DNA of 64,000 nucleotides from Oscillospiraceae bacterium (GCA_015063745.1 SVTO01000002.1:1-64000); one strand, 5' to 3'. Numbered from the stretch's first letter, positions 28,249 to 37,409 are shown. A program made the numbers and translations. Notes: generated by a model from the sequence alone, not told the origin.

Positions 28249-29634
28249 TTATTTTCTCACCGCTTCTCCGGCTTTATGTATTTTCTTCAGCCACTTCCCG
28301 CTGCGCAGACGGAAATAACACCACACACATTTGATGATCTGGTCGATCTTCAGCATGGTGTAGATCCAGAAGGAGGACCAATGGAACACCAGCCCCGCCA
28401 GAGCACCGAGCGGTACGGATGCGACCCACAGGAACAGAATATCCCCGAGCATCAGGAATTTCGTATCCCCGCCGGCACGCAGTACGCCTTTGGTCAGGAT
28501 GGAGTTCATGGACTGGAAGATTACGATGATGATGATCGCGTTCATCAGGTCGTAGGCGATCTTCTTGGCTTCGGGAGATACGTCGTAATAGTTGATAATG
28601 GGGGAACGCAGGATCAGAATGACCAGTGCGGCCACACAGCCGATCAGAAAGCCGAGGAACAAAAAGGTATACCCCTGCTTCTGGGCTTTTTCGTAATCGC
28701 CCTCTCCCATGGTATGACCTGTGATAATGCCGCTGGCGTTGGAGATACCCTGGGTCAGAACGGAGCTGAGCTGCTGTACTACGGTGGTGACGGAATTGGC
28801 TGCCACGAAGGCCTGACCGATTCTGCCCATGATCATGGCTACGGCATTGTTGCCCAGAGCCAGCAGGGAGTCGCTGATCAGAACGGGGATGCTGACACGG
28901 AAATATTCCTGCACCAGATCCCGGCAGTTCATGGCAAGATCCTTCAGCCGATAGCCGATCCGCTTATCCCGCAGGAAAAAGAATCCGCAGATGAAAAGCA
29001 GTTCGAAAATACGGGCGATCAGAGTACCCAGCGCCGCGCCTGCGATTTCCATCCGGGGTGCACCGAGTTTACCGAAAATGAATACCCAGTTGAAGAATAC
29101 ATTCACAAAGAAAGCGATGATCGAACAGGTCAGCGGAATCCGTACCTGTCCCACACTGCGCAGTACAATGGTGCAGGTCAGCGCCAGTCCCATGCAGAAA
29201 TAGGTCGGGATCATCCAGCGCAGGTAGATCACGCCGTAGGAAATGATCTCCGCATCGGGTGTATACAGCTTCATAATCAGCGCCGGAACCGCGAGTGTGG
29301 CCACCGTAAATGCCGTGGCGAACACAAGGCAGAAGCGCAGCATGATAGTGATGGCTTTTTTCAGAGAAACGGCATCCTTCATCCCCCAGAAGCGGGAGGT
29401 CAGAACGGATGCGCCCATGCCGATACCCATACAGCAGATCTGGAACAGCGTAATAAACTGTCCGGCAAGGGAAGATGCGGAAAGCTGGGCGTCCCCCATA
29501 CTGCTGAGCATAATGGTATCCATCAGGTTGATCCCCACAGTAATCAGCTGCTGGAGGGAAATGGGAATGGCGATCTTGGCCATTTTCAGGTACAGATCCT
29601 TTGTACCGAGAAATTCTTTCAGTCTGGTTTGCAT
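28249..29634 (-). CDS. MATE-family efflux transporter
   Basis: 461 residues with twelve predicted helices in the two-lobe MATE layout. Typical segments are IAIPISLQQLITVGINLMDT at the N-terminus, SRFWGMKDA, and in the second lobe RIGQAFVAANSV and GISNASGIITGHTMG. It exports drugs or metabolites by Na+ or H+ exchange. It has a TATAAT element about 25 bases upstream of the start and stands alone. It is unrelated in detail to the MATE pseudogene at 381. Confidence 0.9.
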   Translation of the reverse strand: MQTRLKEFLGTKDLYLKMAKIAIPISLQQLITVGINLMDTIMLSSMGDAQLSASSLAGQFITLFQICCMGIGMGASVLTSRFWGMKDAVSLKKAITIMLRFCLVFATAFTVATLAVPALIMKLYTPDAEIISYGVIYLRWMIPTYFCMGLALTCTIVLRSVGQVRIPLTCSIIAFFVNVFFNWVFIFGKLGAPRMEIAGAALGTLIARIFELLFICGFFFLRDKRIGYRLKDLAMNCRDLVQEYFRVSIPVLISDSLLALGNNAVAMIMGRIGQAFVAANSVTTVVQQLSSVLTQGISNASGIITGHTMGEGDYEKAQKQGYTFLFLGFLIGCVAALVILILRSPIINYYDVSPEAKKIAYDLMNAIIIIVIFQSMNSILTKGVLRAGGDTKFLMLGDILFLWVASVPLGALAGLVFHWSSFWIYTMLKIDQIIKCVWCYFRLRSGKWLKKIHKAGEAVRK

Positions 29635-29744
29635 AACATTGTCCTTTGATTCTGTAGCACTCTTCTAATTATACTCCATTTTCAGAAAAAATACAATTGT
29701 TTTCCCGCAAATATCCCTTTTCTGATATTTGTTGCTGAAAAAAT

Positions 29745-29756
29745 CTTCGTCGATTT
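29745..29756 (+). repeat. Left end repeat of AT-rich island 1
   Basis: CTTCGTCGATTT, the inverse of the 12-base sequence at 31143-31154. The same pair brackets island 2 (48704-48715 and 50677-50688). The next bases (CACCAAAGAACGTTCACAT) match island 2 with few changes. Confidence 0.65.
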
Positions 29757-29929
29757 CACCAAAGAACGTTCACATACTAACAAAATACCCTCCAGAATCC
29801 AAAGGATACTTTCGCCAAGAAGGTATCCTTTTTGCATATAAAGATTCTTCTTGTAATTTGGCATTCAGATACAGAATCGCAAATTACCACTTGATACAAA
29901 AGGATTATTACCAGATCGTGTTTGATACA

Positions 29930-29961
29930 GAACAAAGCCGAAAACTCACTCGGCTTTGTTC
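29930..29961. terminator. Hairpin inside island 1
   Basis: GAACAAAGCCGA pairs perfectly with TCGGCTTTGTTC across an eight-base loop. The right arm and following 25 bases recur at 48759-48796 in island 2, where the left arm is missing. Confidence 0.6.
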
Positions 29962-30056
29962 CTATACCTTGAATTATTCATAAATATATAGTATACTGTA
30001 TTTAGATGAAACTTTTTGAGAAAATTTACGTCTAAACAAACAAAGGAGGTAATTAC

Positions 30057-30298
30057 ATGAAGAGATTCCTAGTGGTATCGTGACAAAAGACGGTTTCTTT
30101 ATCTTGCGCGATGAAACCACCCTCAAGAATGTTGTCGAAAATACATATGGGTTAATTGTAACTGAATCATAAGAATATACATTCGAAACCAGAGGTATTT
30201 CTTTTCATTACCCAATCGATATAGGTCTGCTGTCGACTGAATTATATCTCATTGATTTATCAATTTCACAGTTGTATAATGAAGGTGACCTAAAATAA
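30057..30298 (+). pseudogene. Broken small gene in island 1
   Basis: An AAAGGAGG site precedes the ATG at 30057, but that frame stops after eight codons. A second frame starting at 30059 reads IPSGIVTKDGFFILRDETTL, has an in-frame TAA at 30170, and continues EYTFETRGISFHYPIDIG to a stop at 30298. One frameshift plus one stop separate the pieces of a protein of about 80 residues. I do not recognise its family. Confidence 0.55.
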
Positions 30299-30318
30299 TA
30301 CTGATGGAGGTAGTTTTT

Positions 30319-30645
30319 ATGTTATTTGAAGCCGAAGTAATTCCCCTTTTTATTAGCGGAGTATGTATTATTAGCGTTTTGGAGCTCATTTTCGGATGCA
30401 TCATACTGAAGAAAAGAAAAAAGGCTTGTATTCTCTTGATCGGTAATGTTGTAAGCATGGCTATAGCACAGTTTTTCTTAATCCGCTGTGTTTTTTCAGA
30501 TCGTCTGGATTTTGCAATTATACCTGCTCTTGCGTCAAACTCCAACTCGGTCAGTATTGGACTTTTTGGAGTGTTTTGGGCAATTAGTGTGTTTATCCTT
30601 CTGCTTTTAGTTTTGGTTTGTACAAAAAATAGTGAGAAACAATAA
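30319..30645 (+). CDS. Small membrane protein of unknown function (island 1 cargo)
   Basis: 108 residues with three hydrophobic segments: about 6-30 (PLFISGVCIISVLELIFGCI), 36-55 and 80-102. There is a basic loop KKRKK after the first. GGAGG stands seven bases before the ATG at 30319. An ATG at 30304 is part of that site and is not the start. No family recognised. AT-rich codon use sets it apart from the core genes around it. Confidence 0.65.
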   Translation: MLFEAEVIPLFISGVCIISVLELIFGCIILKKRKKACILLIGNVVSMAIAQFFLIRCVFSDRLDFAIIPALASNSNSVSIGLFGVFWAISVFILLLLVLVCTKNSEKQ

Positions 30646-31157
30646 AGCAAAAAGGAATATAAATCATCCGACAGTTGATGTACATTAAAAAGGTTTTGAT
30701 TGAATTAAGTCTTACCGATTGAGATTTATCATATCGGCTATTATCCACCTTGCAAAAATGGATAGGCATTCACTCAATATGAACGAAATCCTATTTTCCA
30801 GTATGGCACATCGCCATTTGAATGCCACACTTTTGTTCTCGATGGAGTAATGAATGAGTTAAGCAAAATTATTTCTCCTTCACCCTCTTGACTATTTATG
30901 ATCTGTGCGTGAACAGGGATTCCTATACAATCTGCCATTAGATCGTGACTGTACCGTAAGCAAACAGTTCTGTATTTTACTCATAATTCAGAATCTCCTA
31001 TAAATATTGGATTGTTATACGTTATGTAATATACCGCAATATTTATTAGGCATACTGTAACGATAGAACGCTGAAAAAAGATATAAGGACAATGCAAAGG
31101 CTCCATCCGACAAGGGTGGAGCTTTATGCATAGAGTTCCGTCAAATCGACGAAGGGT
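30646..31157. other. AT-rich non-coding stretch of island 1
   Basis: About 500 bases without a supportable gene. The only clear elements are the hairpin at 31096-31126 and the right-end repeat from 31139. The rest may be decayed cargo, but no protein similarity could be read in any frame. Confidence 0.5.
31096..31126 (+). terminator. Terminator near the right end of island 1
   Basis: AAAGGCTCCA-CC pairs with GG-TGGAGCTTT. A corresponding terminator (50584-50618) stands in the same position in island 2. Confidence 0.6.
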
Positions 31158-31190
31158 TTGACGGATAAGCCTATATCAGCACAAAAGGTA
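31139..31190 (+). repeat. Right end repeat of AT-rich island 1
   Basis: This segment, containing AAATCGACGAAG at 31143-31154, recurs with one or two changes at 50671-50722. It can be read as protein (SVKSTKGL-DKPISAQK) in both copies, so it may be a remnant of a gene end rather than a pure DNA site. Confidence 0.6.
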
Positions 31191-31340
31191 AAAGGAGTGT
31201 TTTGCTATGTAATTGCCCTGTGGTTCATTTTAGCACCAATGTGTATTGCTGTGGGGTTTGCCTTAAATCGCATTGTGGGCATTCCCTTGTGCATTTCGAT
31301 GATGGATAAGATTTATAGGCGTTCAGCAACAAAAATCTAA
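31158..31340 (+). pseudogene. Fragment of a small membrane protein
   Basis: 60 codons: TDKPISAQKVKG followed by one long hydrophobic segment (YVIALWFILAPMCIAVGF) and IGVIPLCI-like residues. No ribosome binding site. The first codons belong to the right-end repeat of the island. A short related stretch (IIALWIIYGI) lies before the same repeat in island 2. It looks like a remnant, not a working gene. Confidence 0.35.
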
Positions 31341-31430
31341 AAAGGGACCCGCAAATGCACAAAACAACCCATGTAATTTAGTAACGTAAGCAACCACAGC
31401 TCTGTAAAAATCTCCCAAAAAAAACATATC

Positions 31431-31541
31431 CCCCCTTTTTCCAAAGTTTTTTGAAAAGAGGGATAGGGGGTAAAGAATTGCTGCGCAAATCTTCGGGGGA
31501 GGTAGAAAAGCTTTTTCGCAAAAAGTTTTTCTACCTCCCCC
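31431..31541 (+). repeat. Hairpin repeat family, copy A
   Basis: A C/T-rich stretch and TTTTTTGAAAAGAGGG lead into a 47-base inverted repeat (31495-31541). Its arms are GGGGGAGGTAGAAAA and TTTTCTACCTCCCCC, and its centre is CTTTTTCGCAAAAAG. Two more members lie at 63442-63480 and 63584-63672. It sits just after the Ca2+-type ATPase stop and could also end that transcript. Confidence 0.75.
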
Positions 31542-31561
31542 TTAATATTCAACTATTCACC

Positions 31562-34177
31562 TCAATGCCGATGACGGATCAGGCCGAGGGCTTTGGAGAG
31601 TTCCATTACCACAAAAGGTACGAGGATGAGGCCGAAGCCGATGGCGTAGAGGTATGCGGGCAGGGACATGAGGCCGAAGATGGTGCCGACGGGTGTGAAA
31701 AGCAGCAGGAGCACCAGCAGAGTGGAGGCAAGGGCTGCCAGGTTCAGGGTACGGTTTGTGAAGACACCGATTCTGAACAGGGAATGTTCGGAGCGCATAT
31801 TGAACGCCTGAACGATCTGGGACAGGGCCAAGATCATGAATGCCATGGTCTGACCGCCTGCCAGTTCGCCGGTGATTGTTTCACCCAGCTTGAAGCCGAT
31901 CAGGGTCAGGGCGGCAAACATGATACCCTGCAGTACAACGCGGATACCCAGACCGTGGGCGAAGATGCCTTCGTTCTTCGGCTTGGGCTTGCGGTCCATT
32001 ACGTCGGATTCCACAGCTTCCATACCCAGCGCGATGGCCGGCAGACTGTCTGTTACCAGATTGATCCACAGCAGCTGCATGGACAGCAGAGGTGTCTTAT
32101 GCCACAGAAGCATGGCGGCAAATACGGTAATCACTTCACCGATATTGGTACCCAGCAGGAAGCCGACTACCTTACGGATGTTGGCATAAATACCGCGGCC
32201 TTCTCTGACAGCATCCACGATGGTGGCAAAGTTGTCGTCGGTCAGGGTCATGTCAGCAGCACCCTTGGCTACGTCCGTACCGGTAATACCCATGGCACAG
32301 CCGATGTCAGCCGCTTTCAGTGCAGGGGCGTCGTTTACACCATCACCGGTCATGGATACAACCTGATCCTTGCGCTGCCATGCCTTGACAATACGGATCT
32401 TGTTTTCGGGAGATACGCGGGCGTATACGGAAATGCTTTCAACCTGCTTATCCAGTTCGCTGTCGGTCATGGCATCCAGCTCGGCGCCGGTGATGGCGTT
32501 GTCGCCTTCTTCCAGAATACCCAGTTCCTTGGCGATGGCGGATGCGGTTACTACATGGTCACCCGTGATCATAACGGGCTTGATGCCGGCTCTGCGGCAT
32601 ACGGCAACGGCGGCTTTGGCTTCCGGTCTCGGCGGGTCGATCATACCTACCAGACCCATGAAGATCAGTCCGTTTTCCAGTTCTTCGGAGGTGGGATTTT
32701 CGGGAACGGTGTCGATTTCCTTATAAGCAACCGCCAGCACACGCAGAGCGTTCTTGCTCATTTCTTCGTTCATCCGCTTTGCCATTTCAAAATCGCCGGC
32801 AACACAGCGGGAGATCATCATATCCACCGCACCCTTGACGATAACGACCTTCTTGCCGTCGATCAGGTTGACCGTGGACATGAGCTTACGGTCGGAATCA
32901 AAGGGAATCTCAGCCAGACGGGGGTATTTTCTGTTCAGATCTTCCTTGGGCATGCCGTTTCTGTGGGCGGCAAGGACGATGGCGGTTTCTGTGGGGTCAC
33001 CGATGTGGGTCTCTTCGGCACCGTGGAATACAACGGAACCGTCACAGCACAGCGTACCGAAGGTCAAGAGGTTCTTTACAGCATCGCTGTTGCATGTGGT
33101 GATTTCTTCGGTTTCGGTCATGCCGTCCAGATATGCCTTGACTAAGGTCATGCGGTTCTGGGTCAGGGTACCGGTCTTGTCGGAACAGATGATGGATGCG
33201 CTGCCGAGGGTTTCCACTGCGGGCAGACGGCGGATCAGGGCGTTGCGCTTTACCATACGCTGTACGCCGATGGAAAGAACGATGGTAACGATGGCGGGCA
33301 GACCTTCGGGAATGGCGGATACGGCCAGGGATACGGCGGTCATGAAAATTTCCATAACCGGAATGCCGTTGGCAAGACCGACTACAAAGATGATACCACA
33401 GGCACCGAGAGCTACGATACCCAGATATTTACCGAGCTGCGCCAGTTTCTGCTGCAGGGGGGTCTGGGTTTCTTCTTCGTTGTCCAGCAGGTTGGCGATC
33501 TTACCCATTTCGGTATCCATACCGGTGGCAGTTACCACAGCGGTTGCTGTACCGTAAGTTACGCTGCAGCCGGAGAACACCATATTGTTTCTGTCTCCGA
33601 GAGGTGCTTTTTCGCCCACTTCGGCAGCCGCATCCTTTTCGGAAGGAACGGATTCACCGGTGAGGGCGGATTCTTCGCTTTTCAGGCTGACGCTATGGAG
33701 CAGTCGGGCATCGGCGGGAATGAAGTCGCCGGCTTCCAGACGGATGATATCGCCGGGCACCAGTTCGGCCGCATCGATCACCTTTTCTTCCCCGTCACGC
33801 AGGACTCTTGCATGGGGCGCCGAGAGACTCTTCAGAGCATCCAGCGCTTTTTCGGCTTTGCTTTCCTGCATTACACCCATTACAGCGTTGAGTATAACGA
33901 TCAGAAGGATGAGAACGGGTTCAAAGAATTCCTTCGGTTCGCCTTCCACGCAGGCAATCACAAAGGAAATGACAGCGGCAACGATCAGAATCAGGATCAT
34001 TACATCCTTGAACTGATCCAGAAAACGCTGTGCCATGGTTTTCTTCTTTTTCTCATTCAGCTTGTTGGGACCGTACTCTTTCAGAAGCTGTTCCGCTTTC
34101 TCGGCAGTCAGACCCTTTTCCATATTGGAACCGAGTGCTTCCAGTACGTCCGTACGGGATTCGTTATGTGGTAACAA
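31562..34177 (-). CDS. Calcium-translocating P-type ATPase (P2-type)
   Basis: 871 residues, the normal length for bacterial SERCA/PMCA-like pumps. Domains in order are the cation ATPase N-terminus (AEQLLKEYGPNKL), actuator with LTGESVPSEK, ion site VSAIPEGLPA, phosphorylation site CSDKTGTLTQN, nucleotide domain, MITGDH, MTGDGVNDAPALK and six C-terminal helices with NLVTDSLPAIALG. PEGLP in helix 4 and the NxxTD motif in helix 6 favour Ca2+ transport. The start is TTG at 34177, eight bases after AGGAGGA. No ATG in reach fits better. It stands alone behind its own promoter. Confidence 0.92.
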   Translation of the reverse strand: MLPHNESRTDVLEALGSNMEKGLTAEKAEQLLKEYGPNKLNEKKKKTMAQRFLDQFKDVMILILIVAAVISFVIACVEGEPKEFFEPVLILLIVILNAVMGVMQESKAEKALDALKSLSAPHARVLRDGEEKVIDAAELVPGDIIRLEAGDFIPADARLLHSVSLKSEESALTGESVPSEKDAAAEVGEKAPLGDRNNMVFSGCSVTYGTATAVVTATGMDTEMGKIANLLDNEEETQTPLQQKLAQLGKYLGIVALGACGIIFVVGLANGIPVMEIFMTAVSLAVSAIPEGLPAIVTIVLSIGVQRMVKRNALIRRLPAVETLGSASIICSDKTGTLTQNRMTLVKAYLDGMTETEEITTCNSDAVKNLLTFGTLCCDGSVVFHGAEETHIGDPTETAIVLAAHRNGMPKEDLNRKYPRLAEIPFDSDRKLMSTVNLIDGKKVVIVKGAVDMMISRCVAGDFEMAKRMNEEMSKNALRVLAVAYKEIDTVPENPTSEELENGLIFMGLVGMIDPPRPEAKAAVAVCRRAGIKPVMITGDHVVTASAIAKELGILEEGDNAITGAELDAMTDSELDKQVESISVYARVSPENKIRIVKAWQRKDQVVSMTGDGVNDAPALKAADIGCAMGITGTDVAKGAADMTLTDDNFATIVDAVREGRGIYANIRKVVGFLLGTNIGEVITVFAAMLLWHKTPLLSMQLLWINLVTDSLPAIALGMEAVESDVMDRKPKPKNEGIFAHGLGIRVVLQGIMFAALTLIGFKLGETITGELAGGQTMAFMILALSQIVQAFNMRSEHSLFRIGVFTNRTLNLAALASTLLVLLLLFTPVGTIFGLMSLPAYLYAIGFGLILVPFVVMELSKALGLIRHRH

Positions 34178-34259
34178 AATCGTATCCTCCTGTATGATTT
34201 ATGTTTGTTTTATGCACACAGTCACTTGACCGCGTTTCATTGTTCATTTGAACGTATAT

Positions 34260-34288
34260 ATTATAGCAGAATTTCGCCGGAATTACAA
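34260..34288 (-). promoter_or_regulatory. Promoter of the calcium-type ATPase
   Basis: On the minus strand TTGTAA, 17 bases, TATAAT (the -10 at 34260-34265), about 80 bases from the TTG start. Confidence 0.7.
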
Positions 34289-34414
34289 GAGATATTTGTA
34301 AATATTTTCTATCCGGTTTTCTTTTTTTCGGGGGGAATTCCGGAACGGTGTATATATGTTCTGCCGCAGATGTACGGTTTAGTCAGAAACTGCAGTTTTT
34401 TTCATTAGGAAGGC

Positions 34415-34451
34415 AAAAAACAACGACCGGATCCCAAGAATCCGATCGCTG
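34415..34451 (-). terminator. Terminator of the AbrB-like gene
   Basis: CGA-CGGAT and ATCCG-TCG arms around a seven-base loop, followed on the minus strand by TTGTTTTTTGCC. Confidence 0.7.
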
Positions 34452-34460
34452 TATCCGGCA

Positions 34461-34736
34461 TTATTCAATATCTTCCAGCGGCACCGCGTTGTCCGCTTCG
34501 GTCTTCAGTTCCATCAGGCATTTCCGGCAGATGCGCTTGTCCTTGTACATCATCACATCGTCCGCATCACCGCAGAACAGGCAGGCGGGTTCGTACTTCT
34601 TCAGAATCACACGATCCTTTTCCACAAAAATTTCCACTCCGTCCCCGGCTTCCAGCTCCAGTCTTCTTCTAGTTTCGATCGGCAGGACGATTCTTCCCAA
34701 TTCATCTACTTTACGTACCGTTCCCAAAGATTTCAT
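34461..34736 (-). CDS. AbrB/SpoVT-type regulator with C-terminal zinc ribbon
   Basis: 91 residues. The first 47 form the swapped-hairpin AbrB domain (TVRKVDELGRIVLPIETRR, then VEIFVEKDRVILKKY), which binds DNA as a dimer. The tail carries CLFC and CRKC sixteen residues apart, a likely zinc site, as in many clostridial AbrB-like proteins. These regulate stationary-phase or sporulation genes, though the targets are unknown. It is monocistronic with a promoter of consensus spacing. Confidence 0.88.
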   Translation of the reverse strand: MKSLGTVRKVDELGRIVLPIETRRRLELEAGDGVEIFVEKDRVILKKYEPACLFCGDADDVMMYKDKRICRKCLMELKTEADNAVPLEDIE

Positions 34737-34850
34737 TTTACCCTTCCTCCGTGTTTCTTACCGTTTTCCCGATACCTGCATTTCCGACAAAACCCGCTTT
34801 TTTGGCCCATGGTTCTGTCCGTTTCTGCTTATTTCTGTATCGTTTACCTT

Positions 34851-34879
34851 ATTTTACCATATTTCCAAATCTCTGTCAA
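34851..34879 (-). promoter_or_regulatory. Promoter of the AbrB-like gene
   Basis: On the minus strand TTGACA, 17 bases, TAAAAT (the -10 at 34851-34856). The interval 34737-35064 holds this promoter. For the plus-strand gene at 35065 only a ribosome binding site is evident. Confidence 0.7.
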
Positions 34880-35064
34880 GAAGAAAATACCATATTTTTA
34901 GAAAAATTATCAATTTTTACCAGAGAATGGAATAAAACCGGCGATTGCGGTTCCTTTTGGCGAATTCTGTCATGCGGGAAATGCCCGGAAATTTCCGCTT
35001 TCTGCATAGACGGGCAGTTAAGGGGCAACAATACCGGAAAATCCCATGATAAAGGATCAAAATT

Positions 35065-35346
35065 ATGGTGCGCGGCTGTCAAAGAAGAATTTATGTGGTC
35101 AAAAATACCGACAGTGCTCTGTTCGAGGAAGCCTATTTTATTCTCAAACGGAATCCCTCTCCCCAGCCCGCCGTATCCGAATCGGAAATGGCGGCGGAGG
35201 CGGATCGGATCGTGAAGGATGTCTACGGCTTTGCCCCCCTCTGCCGCAGAAGAAGCTTCGGCACGAAAATTTTAGCGTTTGTACTGGGTGCGGCGGCTTC
35301 TTCCGTTCTGTTCGGTATTACGGCACTGGTCATTTCCCTCTTCTGA
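35065..35346 (+). CDS. Small membrane-anchored protein of unknown function
   Basis: 93 residues. A soluble N-terminal part (about 1-68) with FEEAYFILKRN and MAAEADRIVKDVYGF is followed by one C-terminal membrane helix (LAFVLGAAASSVLFGITALV). The basic cluster CRRRSFGTK before the helix predicts the N-terminus inside. AAAGGA stands eight bases before the ATG. Similar short proteins are frequent in Clostridia, but no function is known to me. Confidence 0.65.
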   Translation: MVRGCQRRIYVVKNTDSALFEEAYFILKRNPSPQPAVSESEMAAEADRIVKDVYGFAPLCRRRSFGTKILAFVLGAAASSVLFGITALVISLF

Positions 35347-35385
35347 TATATATAACCGAAAAAGAGAAATGTTTACAAAGTCCTG

Positions 35386-35414
35386 TTGAATCCCCGGACA
35401 AAATACGGTATAAT
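35386..35414 (+). promoter_or_regulatory. Strong promoter without an obvious coding gene
   Basis: TTGAAT (35386-35391), 17 bases, TATAAT (35409-35414). Transcription would start near 35421. The next gene, rnjA, begins over 300 bases later, after a terminator-like hairpin. Confidence 0.75.
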
Positions 35415-35420
35415 ACTTTA

Positions 35421-35682
35421 TGGTTATATGTATGCTGTGGGAGTGCGCCGTCTGTGCTCCCGTTTACAATCCATCGGATGGTTCGCAATCACATCCGGCC
35501 GGCAAAGCAATACCGAATACTTTCCACCTGTGCCGCTGTCAGTCCGCCGCCTTCGGAATTTGCCTGCGGAAACCGGGTGTTCTTTTGGTGCGCGGAGATT
35601 CCCGTTGTCCCGTACCGGACCGACAGTATGAGTACGATCTGTAATACTGCCGGATTTCCCTTATACCCGTATTCGGATTTTT
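35421..35682 (+). ncRNA. Candidate structured RNA, 6S-like in outline
   Basis: A roughly 260-base transcript is bounded by a strong promoter and a terminator. The closing stem can form from TGGGA plus GTGCGCC (35438-35449) with GGTGCGC (35587-35593) and TCCCG (35600-35604), with one bulge. An inner stem pairs GGCAAA (35501-35506) with TTTGCC (35559-35564). CGGATG/CATCCG and GGGAG/CTCCC make local hairpins. A closing stem, open middle and long inner stem resemble 6S RNA, but no conserved 6S sequence could be recognised. It might be a long leader of rnjA. The short frames inside lack ribosome binding sites. Confidence 0.45.
35650..35682 (+). terminator. Terminator-like hairpin before rnjA
   Basis: CCGGAT pairs with ATTCGG (one G-U pair) and is followed by five T residues. 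It would end the candidate RNA transcript. Confidence 0.5.
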
Positions 35683-35738
35683 CATATATAACTGATTGAT
35701 TCTATATACTATACTATTATGTTTGGAAAGGAATTTTT

Positions 35739-37409
35739 ATGGCAAAGAAGCAAAACAGTAAAGTTCGTGTTATGATGCTGGGCGGCCTCAACGAGATCGG
35801 TAAGAATCTGGCCGTCATTGAATATGAAGACGATATGATCATCATCGACTGCGGTCTGGCGTTCCCCGACGAGGATATGCTGGGCGTGGATCTGGTGATT
35901 CCCGATTTTACGTATCTGGAAAAGAATATCGACCGTATCCGCGGTATTCTGCTGACCCACGGTCACGAGGACCACATCGGTGCCCTGCCCTATCTGCTCA
36001 GAGAAATGGACATCCCGGTGTACGGTACCCGCCTGACATTGGGGATTCTGGAAAGCAAGCTGGCGGAACACCGTCTGCTGGGCGAAAGACAGCTGGTCAC
36101 CGTGGAAGCCGGTACCATTCTGCGGCTGGGTATTTTCAAGTGTGAATTCATCCGCGTGAACCACTCCATCGCCGACGCCTGCATGATCGCCGTCAGAACC
36201 CCCGAAGGAACGATTCTCCACACGGGTGACTTCAAGCTGGACACCTCCCCCATCGGCGGTGAAATGATGGACCTGACCCGCATCGGTGAATACGGCAGAG
36301 AAGGTATTCTTCTGCTGATGTGCGAAAGTACCAATGTAGAAAAGCCCGGATTTACGCCTTCCGAAAGAAAGGTCGGTGCGTCTCTGGATCACATTTTCAT
36401 GACCAACAGCGACCGCCGGGTGATCATCGCCACCTTCTCCTCCAATGTACACAGAGTACAGCAGATCATCAATTCCAGCGCCAAGTTCGGCCGCAAGGTT
36501 GCCATCACCGGCAGAAGCATGCTGAACGTAGTGGGCGCGGCTGTACGGCTGGGGTATATGGATGTGCCCGCCGGTGTGCTGATCGATATTTCCGACATCA
36601 ACCGCTATCCCAGAGAGCAGATCACTATCGTGACCACCGGCTCACAGGGTGAACCCATGTCCGCCCTGTACCGCATGGCCTTTGCGGATCACTCCCAGGT
36701 AGAACTTACTCCCAACGATCTGGTGGTTCTCTCCTCCCACGCCATCCCCGGCAACGAAAAGCTGGTGGGCAAGATCATCAACGAAATGTACAAGAAGGGC
36801 GTCAACGTATACCACGACGAAGCGGTCGTACACGTATCCGGTCACGCCTGCCACGAGGAGCTCAAGCTGATCCACGCTCTGACCAAGCCGAAATTCTTCA
36901 TGCCCATTCACGGGGAATACCATCACCTGATGCAGCACAAGGAACTGGCAGAATACATGGGTATGAATCCGGCGGATATTTTCGTATGCGACATCGGTCA
37001 GGTGCTGGAACTGGACCGCGACTCCTGCAAGAGAGCCGGTACCGTTACCGCCGGACGGATTCTGGTGGACGGCTACGGCGTCGGTGATGTGGGCAATATT
37101 GTGCTCCGCGACCGCCGTCATCTGGCCCAGGACGGTCTGATCGTTGTGGTTGCTACCGTGGATACCGACGAAGGTGCCATCATCTCCGGTCCCGACATCA
37201 TCTCCCGCGGTTTCGTATATGTCAGAGAAAACGAAGAGCTGATGGACGAAGTACGGGAACTGGTACGCACCCAGCTGAACGATACGCTGGAAGCCGGTGC
37301 TACCGAATGGAATCAGATGAAGACCAGCGTAAAGGATGCGCTGTCCAAGTATCTCTACAACAAAACCAAGCGCAAGCCCATGATCCTGCCTGTGATCATG
37401 AATGTATAA
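35739..37409 (+). CDS. rnjA: Ribonuclease J
   Basis: 556 residues, standard length. RNase J is the 5'-3' exo- and endoribonuclease of Firmicutes, central to mRNA decay and rRNA maturation. The metallo-beta-lactamase core has LTHGHEDHIGALP and HTGDFKLD. The beta-CASP part shows STNVEKPG, ATFSSNVHRVQQI and TTGSQGEPMSAL, with SGHACHEELK and MPIHGEYHHL behind. The start has GGAAAGGA upstream. It heads a run of plus-strand genes of housekeeping type. A possible CTGATT-17-TATTAT promoter lies just before it. Confidence 0.95.
   Translation: MAKKQNSKVRVMMLGGLNEIGKNLAVIEYEDDMIIIDCGLAFPDEDMLGVDLVIPDFTYLEKNIDRIRGILLTHGHEDHIGALPYLLREMDIPVYGTRLTLGILESKLAEHRLLGERQLVTVEAGTILRLGIFKCEFIRVNHSIADACMIAVRTPEGTILHTGDFKLDTSPIGGEMMDLTRIGEYGREGILLLMCESTNVEKPGFTPSERKVGASLDHIFMTNSDRRVIIATFSSNVHRVQQIINSSAKFGRKVAITGRSMLNVVGAAVRLGYMDVPAGVLIDISDINRYPREQITIVTTGSQGEPMSALYRMAFADHSQVELTPNDLVVLSSHAIPGNEKLVGKIINEMYKKGVNVYHDEAVVHVSGHACHEELKLIHALTKPKFFMPIHGEYHHLMQHKELAEYMGMNPADIFVCDIGQVLELDRDSCKRAGTVTAGRILVDGYGVGDVGNIVLRDRRHLAQDGLIVVVATVDTDEGAIISGPDIISRGFVYVRENEELMDEVRELVRTQLNDTLEAGATEWNQMKTSVKDALSKYLYNKTKRKPMILPVIMNV

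Noticed and set aside
28237..29649. A 470-codon open frame antisense to the MATE gene
   Set aside because: It is rich in Gln, His and Asp without any fold signal, while the minus strand encodes a clear twelve-helix transporter.
31451..33145. A 564-codon open frame antisense to the calcium-type ATPase
   Set aside because: It starts in a repeat hairpin and covers a gene with full P-type ATPase motifs. Low-complexity Gly/His/Gln content is typical of antisense frames.
35386..35644. Short open frames of 70-80 codons before rnjA
   Set aside because: None has a ribosome binding site, and promoter, stems and terminator fit a non-coding RNA better.
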